A DNA stretch of 64,000 nt, from NCBI GenBank assembly GCA_037355855.1, contig CM074766.1, positions 62,001 through 126,000 on the forward strand, read 5' to 3'. This document shows, piece by piece, positions 1 through 9,786 of this stretch. The position numbers and the translations under genes are program-made. The notes under the pieces are model-generated. The model searched no databases and was not told the DNA's origin. It saw nothing but the letters and a program-made list of their open reading frames with translations. The stretch's first letter is position 1; each line of letters begins with the position of its first letter. Source of the DNA: Pseudo-nitzschia pungens. Taxonomy: Eukaryota > Bacillariophyta > Bacillariophyceae > Bacillariales > Bacillariaceae.

Positions 1-1674
1 AGCGGCAGCAGCAGCAGCAGCAGCTTTGGAAAAGAAGAAAGGGACGCATCGGAAGCCCCCATCAAAAAGGCCAAAACGGAAGCGAACGACGATTCCAAAA
101 TCGACGCTACAGCTATAGCTGTATCTGCATCTACATCTGCATCTGCATCTACACCTTCCACTCCGACCCAATCCGACAAGAAGACGAAAACCGCAGCACC
201 AAAGAAAAAGACACCCAAGGCCAAGGACAAAGCTACCGCAAAAACTTCCACGCCATCCAAAGCGGCTGGGGACAAAACGGATAGCGCGACGAAATCTAAG
301 GGCAAGACCACAATCACTGCGGTAGATCCAACCCTCACCACAAAAGCAAAGACCACAAAGACAAAGGCCGCCGCGAAATCGCAAAAACAGACCAACAAAA
401 AAGCCAAGGCCAAAACTGCCGCTGCTGATGATTATGATTGTGATTATGATTATGATGTCTCCACGCCTGCCAAGAAAAAGTCTGCCAAAAAATCTCGCAA
501 GAAGACGAAAGAAGAAGTGGACAAAACGAATGAATCTAAATCGAAGGAAGACTCCAAGAAAGATTCCGTGGTCGCAACAGCTGCCACCAACGAGCGCAAC
601 AGCACCAAAGAAGCCCCGGCCACCACAATGGGGGGCAAGAAGAAAACAACCACCATCGCCAAGGCTAAGACCAAAGCCAAACCCACGACTTCGAAAAAGG
701 CCCCGACGGCAAAGAACGCAAAGGCCAAGCCGGTCAAGAAGCAACACAACCAAAAGCCAGCCCTTACCAAAATGAAACAGCAACTGAAATCACTCCAGCA
801 CCAGCACCAGCAGACCGCCAAGGACGGAGCCAAGCCGCTCAAAAAGCAGCAAATGCGCAAGATTCTCGAAAAGGAGCAAGAAATGAAAAAGGTTCAGTTC
901 ACGGAAAAGGCCACTTCATCGGAGAAACGAAAACAAGAACAAGAAACGACCAACCCTCAGTCGTCCGAAGAAACGAACTCATCTGAGACGGAATGCAGTT
1001 CCGAGCAGCCACTGCTTCCCGAGGAGAACGAATCGTCCAAAGCAGCAGATGAAGGTAATACCGGTGAATCCAACTCGAGCGCGGAACCTACTGCGGATCC
1101 GACTCCCACTCGAGCCGACGAAAAAACCAAGGAGAGAAGTGCTATTGACACAACTGCTACTCCGGCAAGAGAATCACCCAAGGGGACCCAAGCAACTACC
1201 AAGAAAGGAGGCAACAAGAAACAAACCACCCCCAAGGCAAAGGCTACGACTGCCAAGGCAAAAGCCACCGCCTCCAAGGCCAAGCCGGTCAAGAAGCAAC
1301 AAAACCAAAAGCCTCCCCTCACCAAAAAGAAACAACAATTGAAATCCCTCCAGCAGCAGCAGCAGCAGAGCGCCAAGGACGGAGCCAAGCCCCTCAAGAA
1401 ACAAGAAATGCGCAAGATTCTCCTACAAGCCGCTGCGCAACCGCAGATGCAAAAACCATTCGCCGACCGGGAAAAGGCATTGGTGATGAGCCTGGCACGT
1501 GAAAAACTGGAACTCGAACTCAAGCACGAGATCGAAAAGCAACGGGAGGCTTCCATGCTCAAATACTACGAGCTTTACCAAAAATTCCAGGACAACGACC
1601 TGATTCTTGCCGTGTGCCCGCACATGGAACCCATCGTGAACGCCGTCACAAATGCCTCCAAGAAGGGGCAATGA
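1..1674 (+). CDS. Lys/Ala/Thr-rich low-complexity protein, 5' partial
   Basis: The reading frame is open from the first base to the TGA at 1672-1674, so the start lies outside the window. The visible 557 residues are dominated by Lys, Ala, Thr, Ser and Gln in short KAK, KKTT and TAKAK runs, which suggests a basic, disordered, possibly nuclear or chromatin-associated protein; that role is inference. A 49-codon block ending in MRKIL occurs twice (721-867 and 1276-1422). The last 75 residues differ in character: a charged, probably helical segment (REKALVMSLAREKLELE) followed by a short globular-looking tail containing CPHMEP. No catalytic motif was recognised. An ATG-initiated frame at 428 (+2 relative to this one) and the opposite-strand frames are composition shadows. 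Confidence 0.7.
   Translation, partial: SGSSSSSSFGKEERDASEAPIKKAKTEANDDSKIDATAIAVSASTSASASTPSTPTQSDKKTKTAAPKKKTPKAKDKATAKTSTPSKAAGDKTDSATKSKGKTTITAVDPTLTTKAKTTKTKAAAKSQKQTNKKAKAKTAAADDYDCDYDYDVSTPAKKKSAKKSRKKTKEEVDKTNESKSKEDSKKDSVVATAATNERNSTKEAPATTMGGKKKTTTIAKAKTKAKPTTSKKAPTAKNAKAKPVKKQHNQKPALTKMKQQLKSLQHQHQQTAKDGAKPLKKQQMRKILEKEQEMKKVQFTEKATSSEKRKQEQETTNPQSSEETNSSETECSSEQPLLPEENESSKAADEGNTGESNSSAEPTADPTPTRADEKTKERSAIDTTATPARESPKGTQATTKKGGNKKQTTPKAKATTAKAKATASKAKPVKKQQNQKPPLTKKKQQLKSLQQQQQQSAKDGAKPLKKQEMRKILLQAAAQPQMQKPFADREKALVMSLAREKLELELKHEIEKQREASMLKYYELYQKFQDNDLILAVCPHMEPIVNAVTNASKKGQ
1276..1422 (+). repeat. second copy of 147-bp in-gene duplication
   Basis: This block aligns without gaps to 721-867. 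Both copies begin with AAGGCCAAGCCGGTCAAGAA and end with ATGCGCAAGATTCTC. Differences are mostly third-position or His/Gln changes in the CAG/CAC run, so the duplication is in phase and under protein-level constraint or recent. Confidence 0.85.
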
Positions 1675-4396
1675 TGATGGTGACGTCGACGGTGACGGTA
1701 ACGACGACGACGATGACGATGACGATGACCAGCATGCACGCAACAAAAACACTTGGCGATAGAAGATTCGTACTTTTTGTGAGCAAATGCATCATACTAG
1801 AAACGCATATATTATACCTCTACGCAACTCTCGCAACAACGATATCCTTTGAAGTGTTTGTATCGCTAGATTGTGACGTTGTTAATAGAACGAGGTTGTC
1901 CTCCGGTGAATCGAGGAGGTCGTCATCGGAGCCGTGTTCTGACCTGGGTACTAGCAACAGTAGGCATGTAGTACTAGTACCAAGTGTCTTTTGCACCAAG
2001 CGGCGGAATAGTAATAAGCGTAGCACGCATGTTGTTGGATGGAAGATCAACAGGGCTGCTTTTACATCATACCACTACAGGAAGAAGTAGCTGCTCCCCT
2101 GAAGCTTTTGCCAATCTCAGTGCTGATTTGGGTTCTACTAGTTGTACTACCTACTACTACTACTGTGCTCGAGTGTGGCTTCTGCTACTAGTACTAGTAC
2201 AAGCTACTACTAGTACCACTAGTACTACTGGTTCGAAAGAAAGGATACTAAGAAGGAGCAGGTGTTTTTGGGATATTTCTCAAAACGAAGAATTGCCAGC
2301 ATTGTACTAGTAGTAGGCAGGGCCAGGATGATTCCTTACAGCATGGTAGCTAGAAAAGAGGATAAGATCATGATGACGTAAAGAATGATGATAACTTCGT
2401 CTACTAACGGCGATCACATTTCTTGTCTTGGATGTCAGCAGCATCCGGACTGAGTACTACTTGGAACACACCACTTGTTTGCTGGTGCTCTCTGGTGGTG
2501 GTAGTACTGTGGGGGGGCAACAAGACCTAAACCATGGTGATGAAAATTTGTTCATACCAGACCAACACTTCATTCGTACTACTTCTTCTTTTCATGGTAT
2601 TGGAAGAATAGTATCTGTTTCTTCTTGCTTTGAAAAAGTGAAGTCAACGTCCAGCGACATCTGTTATATTGGCGGTGGTCGAGATTCCAATAGAGGAATC
2701 TTTACTAGAAAAGGAGTATCATTCAAATCAAAATGCAAACCACCAGGAAAGAAAAATTGAGAAGTACTACTACTATTGCTGGTAGTAGTAGTAGTATGTT
2801 TGAGCATTGCTGACTCAAACACGACGAATATTATGGTTCTAAGGAATATTTGGTGTGGTGCTGGTGGTTGGTTTAGATTCTAACAGAATCCATACCGGAC
2901 AAAGAACATTACTACTAGAACAACATTTTATGACTAGTACGGAAGTAAGTTCTATTACTACTACCTCGTTTAGTAAATACTAGTACTGTATTCAGTATAT
3001 CATCAATGAATACTAGTAGTATTTTTATGGATCAAAATTACTATGCTGGACTAAGAAAATGCTGTGGTGATGGTGAGGAAAAAAGAACTTAGACGACAAT
3101 GTTCTTCTTGTTCAATCAAAAAGACCAAAATCTTCAAAAAACCATGAATCTTCTTTTTTCTATACTTGCTGGTTCTTGCCAGCAAATACTGATTCCTGTC
3201 TACTAGTGTTGTCTCGGTTCGGGTCTTCTCTCCGTCACTAGATCCACCTTCGGTGCCCACCTCCGGTGGTTGAAGTTACTTGAATACGTATATTACTATT
3301 ATCATTACGAAGTACTACTAGTATTATTCTTTCTTCTGTAACTAGTGCCCAGAATCTCAGAGAACGGAGTCCTTCTTCTCAATGTTGCAGGGAATGACAG
3401 AAATTGGATTTCCGCTATTCATTTCGCCATAGTGGTCCAAGGACGACGCCGATAATAACTTTTGGATTTGTATTGTTGAATGCAATACGAATTTTTTAAG
3501 ATTCATTCGCCAACCGCCCGAGGCAAGTCCTAGTAGTTTTAGTTCTGAAAAGGAATAATAGAAATAACAATTATGAGAAATGCATTTTCTCGTAAAACGT
3601 TTTCTTGTCACAGAACAATAGAGAAGGTTCGTAGGGACATACCGGTAGAGATCGTTGAGGCCATACAAAAGGTTCCAAAGGACACAGAACCTGTTTTTTT
3701 GAAATTCAATGTGGATCTTGATCGAAACACGAAGTGTAGTGAACAAAATATCCCCGGCACAATATCATCATCCTTTCGTAGCATAGCATAGATTCTGGTT
3801 TGCTTTGCTGCCAGCAGGTCTTCGTTTACGTTTTCTTGCCAATATGACAAGTACTAGATGGTAATGGTTTGGTATTATATCTCATTTTCAAAAGGTCATC
3901 AAACCGCAAACCGCAATCGGAGCAGTAAACTGAATGACGACCAGGAAGCAACACTTTACAAGGTGTTTGTTTGACGACCATCGCGGAAGCATACAAAGTA
4001 ATGGGAATCAATCATAGCAGTACTGTTTCTACCGTGACAGCAAGATTATCAATGCATGGTATTGAAAGAATCCCATGCGTCCATCAGGGTAGGCATCGGA
4101 TGCAAAGGGCACAAATGCAGAACTCTTTCATCCATCCATTCTCCGTCCATTCTCCATGCATCCCTCCAGCATCCACCCTTCTTGTGTGTTTCTCGGGCTT
4201 TCCTTTCTCGCCTTTCTTGCCGTGGAGGGCATCAACAAAGTGACCGAGCGGAACGACTTTTTGTTTTGTTTTGTTTTGTTTTGGGTTTCGCTTTCGTCTG
4301 TCCGGATTTGTGACCAGTCCAACATGCTATCCCGGTTACACCGTAGCACTGCATAACATCGCATAACATCGCACAACACACCAAATTATAATATAA

Positions 4397-4448
4397 TATC
4401 ATATCACATCATGTCACATCACATCACATCACATCATGTCACATCATA
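4397..4448. repeat. ACATC pentanucleotide microsatellite
   Basis: Imperfect tandem units of ATCAC/ATGTC (CATCACATCACATC) run across this interval. No coding context. Confidence 0.8.
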
Positions 4449-4861
4449 GCAAAACATCGCATGGGATTTCCAATTGGCACGAAAGAGGCACGGAACCACT
4501 CGTCGCGAGAAAGCATCTCCTCTCCGTTCTTCGAATTTCGAACCGCAATTTTGCGAGACCACGGTTCCGGCGAGTCGAATCGCACCGCATCGCACCGCAC
4601 CGAATCGCATCTGGCATTGTGTCGTGTTGTTGTATTACTAGTATAGTGTCGTCAAGCATGCTGTCGATGAGCATTGTGTTGCGGAGCATTCAAGAAAGGC
4701 GCGGAGCGGAGCGGAACGGAACGGAGCACTGCGGTCTCTCCTTTGTTCCTTCCTTCGGAAATTCCCGGTTTTGGGGGTTTCGTGCGTTTTGTTGCGTTTC
4801 CAGTGCCGTCGGTCTGCGTCGTCGCGCTGGGTTTGAGTTTGTTCGATCGCTGTACTAGTCC

Positions 4862-4945
4862 GTTCCGTTCAAGGTCAAGTCCTAGTCCTAGTTCAAGTCC
4901 TAGTTCAGGTCCTAGTTCAGGTCCTGGTTCTAGTTCTGGTCCAAG
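4862..4945. repeat. 12-nt imperfect tandem repeat
   Basis: Units related to CCTAGTTCAGGT / CCTAGTTCAAGT repeat about six times just downstream of the glycosyltransferase gene that ends at 4982 on the minus strand, so the array probably lies in or near its 3' flank. Confidence 0.75.
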
Positions 4946-4981
4946 CTTTCCATTCCGGAAAGCAATCTAATCTCATCGAAT

Positions 4982-6038
4982 CTAGTCCCTGACCCAGTTT
5001 CCGGCGGCCTCAAAGACATCCCTCGGAATGGACGGGTCGTCGACGGATTTTTGAAAGAGCGCGTCGTCGTGAAAGTGAAAGGTTTTCCGAAAGAATTCCG
5101 GATGGTCGTTTGGATTTCCGCAGGTTTCGGTCCGGTAGGCGGCGATCGCCTCGTTGACACCCAGCAGCACCGCGCAGAGCATCCAGCCGTTGGTGACGCG
5201 TCGCTCCCGAAAGACCCCGGCCTTCCAATCCCCTCCGTTGTTGTTGTTGTTGTTGTTGTTGTTGTCGTAGTTGGTTCCGGCAAAATCGTTCATTTCGTGC
5301 CCGTTCGGAAAGACGCTCCAGTCGTACAGCTGTGCAACGTTGGACGGGGGTTCTCGGAGCATGGGCGAGTCGCAATCCTCGAAAATGGGTTCGGGCAGCT
5401 TGTACTTGGAGAAGAACCATCTGCCGAGGGCGTATCGCTGGCAATAATGCAAGACGAAGGGCAGCGCGTTGGTCCGAATGCCGTGTTTTGCGTAGGAAGG
5501 ATCGATCAGAGCCGTGGCGTCCGTCGGATCGTAGGCAGCGGCAGCGGCATCCGAGCGCGACGAATCCAGATTTCGATTTGGATTTCGAAGATTCGAATTC
5601 ATTTCCGGCTCTCCCGAAAAAAAGTCGGGCGGAGCCATGCACGTTGTTTCCTCGTCGAGATGGTCCAGCACGAAGGAAAAGTTTTCTCCCCCCGCCGATT
5701 CGACGTCCGACACGATGAATCCCTTTGCGAGCTTGTGCGGCAATTCCAGGTGCGCCGCCGCCACCGAGTAGGCGTGCATCTCGCACATGAAATCGGAAAA
5801 GATGGCGTGCACTTTCGGGAGAAACCGGACCCACTGGACGGCGATCTTGTACATGTCCCTCGCGGTGGCAACGTAGGGAGGCCCCGCGGGATAATACTTC
5901 CTCGCGTCCTTTCTGGAAACGCCGAGCGCGGGAGATCCCTTTGGGACCACCTCGTCGAGACGGCCGTTCAACGAGGTCAGCCAGGCGTCCCCGAATCCGT
6001 ACTCCTGGGCAAAGGGATGTCCGTGCGTCACCACATAT

Positions 6039-6070
<32 letters not shown>

Positions 6071-6955
6071 GCCATCCTTGTTGTTCTTGTCCTTAACCGT
6101 CCATCCCCCCGCGTAGTTTTCCGGAGTAAAAACCTCCGTAATGGGCCTCAAAAGCATCATATCGGGATCCGTCAGAATGACAATGGCGTCGTCATCCCGG
6201 TGAGCACCAACTTCAGCACCAAAACCCAGAGATTCCTCCATCCAATGCAGCAATCCATTGGGTTTGTTCCAGTACTTTTGATCCCCTCCCTCGCTGTCGT
6301 CAAAGCCGGGCGTAACGTGCAGCTCAAAGGTCTGCAGGCCCCGAATGGCCAATGGCTCGACGCGCTCGGAATGGACGCGCTTCAGTTCGGCGGTCTGGGC
6401 GTCGGTGCATCCCGAGACGAGGCGCGTGACGGTTCCGGGCTGTCGGACCTTTCGGGCGAAGTAGAAAAAGGCGAGGGACTGCCAGTTTTGGAAGGGGGAG
6501 CAGCTGGTGGAAAATACCACGTGGTATTTTTGGTTTTGTTGGTTTTGTTTGTATTTTTGTTTGTGGTTTTGGTTGGAATTGGAATTGGAATTGGAATTGG
6601 ATTGCTCGTTTTCGGATCCTTTTTCTTCATCTTTCAATTCATTATTACTGTTTTTGAATTCATTGTTATTGTTTTTCACTTCTTCTTCTTCTTCTTTTAT
6701 AGTAGTAGTTCCATCGATAGGAAAGTTATAGGCCTTCTCGAATTCCTTCCGGTGCATCGCATTGTCCTTTCGAAAGACCGGGGCATTCGGGGCATCAAAG
6801 GAAGGATGCTGCTTTCCGTGGGACAGATCCGGATTGCGCTCGTCGTGCATTCCGGGCACCACCACCAGTCCAAAAAACACGGCAATGAAACAGGCCACGA
6901 CGGTTCCGCCCAGGAAGCCCACGAAGAACGGGTTTTTCGCGCTCGTGGTCTTCAT
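4982..6955 (-). CDS. HPAT/SGT-like peptidyl O-glycosyltransferase, type II membrane
   Basis: A 657-residue protein starting at a true ATG (6953-6955). Residues about 10-35 (VGFLGGTVVACFIAVFFGLV) form a signal anchor, followed by an Asn/Ser/Gln/Lys-rich stem, so a lumenal Golgi enzyme is expected. The catalytic region resembles plant hydroxyproline arabinosyltransferases and peptidyl-serine galactosyltransferase: FSTSCSPFQNWQS (about residue 146), RQPGTVTRLVSGC, NKPNGLLHWM, the nucleotide-sugar/metal motif ILTDPDMMLLRPI (about 260), EMHAYSVAAAHLELPH, and PFVLHYCQRYALGRWFF near the C-terminus. Two pure Asn tracts encoded by AAC repeats interrupt it (about residues 297-308 and 565-573). Probable role: adding a sugar to Ser or Hyp of secreted proteins. 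Family assignment is firm from motif order; the sugar and acceptor are not known. It is transcribed away from the satellite region at 7.3-8.5 kb. Confidence 0.85.
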
Positions 6956-6957
6956 CG

Positions 6958-7050
6958 TGCTTTTGCTTGTGCTTCTATTTGTGCTTCTATTTGTGCTTGT
7001 GCTTGTGCTTGTGCTTCTATTTGTGCCTGGTGCTTGTGCTTGTGCTTGTA
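6958..7050. repeat. TGTGCT hexamer array upstream of glycosyltransferase
   Basis: TGTGCT and TCTATT hexamers alternate immediately 5' of the minus-strand start at 6955, so on the gene's strand this would be an AGCACA-rich leader or proximal promoter. It is followed by ACAATA/ACAACA-rich DNA to about 7,150. Confidence 0.8.
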
Positions 7051-7303
7051 GTCACACGGTAAGGACATTCACAACAACCACAACAACAATAAGAATAACA
7101 ATAAGAATAACAATGACAATAAAAACAACAACAACATCATCAAATCAACCACAATCATGAATCATCACAACCACAACATCGGTTTCGACTTAGACTTCGG
7201 TCATTTTATTTTATTGTGTCTCTGGTCCACACCTACCGGAACGAGGTACGTATCCTACGTATACGTACCTTGTAATCGTACACACAGCGATGCTACTAAG
7301 AGT

Positions 7304-8207
7304 GGTTTTGCTAGGTCAAACACGTTGTTTTTCTACTGCTGTTGAGAGATAAGATTTTAAGTCTTACCCCAGCACAAGCCACCAAGATTAGTACACTACG
7401 GGGGACAGCAAGCAGCGCGTACAGCGTACAGCGAGCAGCGAGTAGCAGCGATGCTAATAACAGCGAGCAGCGAGTAACTTAGCAGCGAGGAGGCTAATAA
7501 CAGCGAGGAGTGGTGGTTAGCAGCGAGGCTAACAGGAGCGAGTGGTTTTGCTAGGTACGACACGTTCTTTTTCTTTTGTAAAGAGACAAGGTTACTACTA
7601 CCTTACTAGCACAGCCAAGAGGAGAAACAGTACCGTACAGGGGGCAGCGAGCAATGAGCAACGAGCAGCAAGCAATGAGCAACGAGCAATGAGCAATGAG
7701 CACCGAGCAGCAAGCAGCAAGCAATGAGCAGCAAGCAACGAATAACGTCGTACGAGGTTTTGTTGGGTTCGACGCGTTCTTCTTCTACTGTAAAGAAGAT
7801 ACGTACTCAAGCAGCAAGCAGCAAACAACAAACAACAAACAACAAACAACAAACAACAAACAACAAACAACAAACAACAAACAACAAACAACAAACAGCA
7901 GGAAAAAGTCGATACACAGGGGAGTAGCAAGCAGCGAACAGCGAGCAGCAAATAAAGTACAGGTGTTTCGCTAGGTTCGACGCGTTCTTTTTGTACTGGA
8001 AAGAGATACTACCTCAGCATCGCCCTAGGTAAACAGTAGTACCAGTCAGGGGCAAGCAGCAAGCAGCAAGCATCACCAGCAAAGCGTTGATGTACAGGGA
8101 ACAGCGAGCAGTGAGCAGCGAGCAACGAGCAACGAATAACGAATAACGAATGACGTATGGGGTTTTGCTAGGTTCAACGCGTGGTTTTTGTACTGGAAAG
8201 AGATAAA
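7304..8207. repeat. satellite-like array, five units of about 200-240 bp
   Basis: A conserved 45-50 bp core, GGTTTTGCTAGGTTCGACGC followed by GTTCTTTTTCTACTGTAAAGAGATA, recurs at about 7304, 7544, 7756, 7962 and 8161 (spacings 240, 212, 206, 199). Between cores lies 150-190 bp of drifting GCAGCGAGCA / GAGCAACGAGCA / AACAACAAAC sequence. No frame is kept between units, so this is a noncoding tandem repeat. The flanks 6,956-7,303 hold no recognisable gene. Confidence 0.8.
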
Positions 8208-8215
8208 CAGTATGG

Positions 8216-8530
8216 GGGGAGGCGCGACAAAGCGTCGATCTAGTAGTACAGGGGACAGCATACAGGGGACAACAGCAAAGCAAAGCATCGATCTCGCACA
8301 GCGAACAACAGCAAAGCAAAGCGTCGATCTGGTGATACAGCGGACAGCAACATATACAGGGGACGGACAGAAAACAACAACAGCGGTTTTACAGGGGACA
8401 GCGAACAGCCAACAGGAAACAGCAACAGTGATTCACAGGAGATACCGGTCAGCGAATTTACAGCGAATTTACAGGGGACAGCAAAGCGTCGATCTACTAG
8501 TACAGGGGACAGCAGCGAATCGACAAAGAC
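8216..8530. repeat. ACAGGGGACAGC / AAAGCGTCGATCT repeat cluster
   Basis: Directly after the core array, TACAGGGGACAGC-type words occur at least six times and AAAGC(G/A)TCGATCT four times, interleaved. A shorter pair, AGATGGGCCT(T/C)GGA, follows at about 8,568 and 8,642. This looks like a second repeat family grown next to the first. Confidence 0.7.
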
Positions 8531-9786
8531 GCGGTCTTAGTAGTAGTTGCGGTGAATAATAATATTAGATGGGCCTTGGAAGATGCATCCAAAGAGTTGC
8601 GAAACGACAAAGCCTTGGTCTGAGCAGCAGTGAATGATTTTAGATGGGCCTCGGATGAGGTAGACTGGTGAGACTCATTCAATGGCTCGCTGCATTGCAC
8701 TGCATTGAGGAGCTGGTGCATGCACCATCCTCCAAGAAACCTAAAAGAGGAAACAATCTACTATCAACAAAAACAACAAGCGAATCACCAATCAACAAAC
8801 GTGATGGCAACAGTGGCAAAGGATGCTTCTGCCTTTTTGGAATCTTACTTGTACTATCCAGCCAATCAACTCTCTTCAAGAACAACAAGAACGAGCGCGT
8901 GGTCATGGCAGCAGCAGCCAGCAGCACTGGAAATCGAAACGGATGGCGTTGCAGTAAATCATGATGAGGCAGTCCCGAGTACTCTTACGTACCGTATGGT
9001 ATCTCTACTTCGTATTATTTTATGTAGGACGAAGTAGTAAACCTTAAGGTTACTACGTAGTACTTCGAGGTACGTAGTACTAGTACTTAGTAACTTACTT
9101 TTAGTTCGTAACCTTACTTCGTACCTATTACTGTATGTATGAAGTACATATTATGATAAATATGGTATGTACGTAGTATTCAGTATCGTAAACAGCGTGA
9201 CTCAAAACTCATCTCAATGAACACTAACCTTACCGGTACAACGAACGTGAAAAAAAATGAAAAAAAGGTAATTAGGTTTTCAAATCGCACGAACCGCATG
9301 AACGGGATGTCATCAATGAGAATCAATCGAAAGTCTTTTTGGTTTGGGGTTTGGGCAGCAACGGATAAGGTTTCTTACGGTGTTTCTTATCATCATTTAT
9401 TTCATGTGAAGGATGCGTGATGCGTGATGCATGATGCATGAAATCCAGACAAGAGCACAATTCATCGTTTCATCGCTACATTTGGAATTCGGACTCTCCA
9501 TACAGTACCAGTACCAGTACCGGTACCAGTATCAAACAATTACAATCTAACAGAAGCAGAAAGTGCTGAATAGATCCACTCCGGGTTGCATTGAATTGGA
9601 TTTCTCGACTGAGGTCTCTGTGGGATCAGATATTGTTGCCATTGATTGATTCGATTCGTTGGAAGACGGTACCGCTGGGAGGATCGCAGAACCGAAGCAA
9701 CCTTGGATTGCATTGACCCATTCATTATCCCTTGAATTGATTCAATCCGTTCCATAATCCCAAGAGTCACAACAACCTATTTCGCC
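8531..9786. other. intergenic, nothing coding recognised
   Basis: No supportable gene. Contains the palindrome AACCTTAAGGTT at 9040-9051 in a GTA-rich stretch (8,985-9,190) with several TACTTCGTA/GAAGTA words, and a short ACCAGT repeat near 9,505. The last 200 bases probably include the leader of the GT49 gene that starts at 9787. Confidence 0.55.

Larger units (their letters stand above)
1675..4981. other. intergenic, no gene recognised
   Basis: About 3.3 kb without a supportable gene. Frames of up to 158 codons exist on both strands but have no recognisable domain and unbiased composition. From about 2,130 to 3,030 and at 3,310-3,330 the DNA is rich in ACTAGT, TACTAC and GTAGTA words. Short repeats follow: (TTTTG)n at 4,258-4,283, ACATC-type at 4,397-4,448, CGCAC-type near 4,580 and a 12-nt CCTAGTTCAGGT-type array at 4,862-4,945. 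Confidence 0.6.

Noticed and set aside
5051..7051. 666-codon plus-strand frame opposite the HPAT/SGT-like gene
   Set aside because: It begins at TTG and has Val/Phe-rich runs that are the complement of Asn tracts; the minus strand carries the conserved motifs in order.
7696..7974. Gln/Asn-rich frames in the 7.3-8.5 kb array
   Set aside because: They are translations of AACAAC and GAGCAA slippage repeats and change frame between units.
7970..7985. tRNA T-loop-like GGTTCGA words
   Set aside because: They belong to the satellite core; no cloverleaf with acceptor and anticodon arms could be drawn, and no other tRNA was found.
7304..8207. CRISPR-like array
   Set aside because: Repeats are about 45 bp with 150-190 bp repetitive linkers, drift in sequence, and sit in a eukaryotic context.
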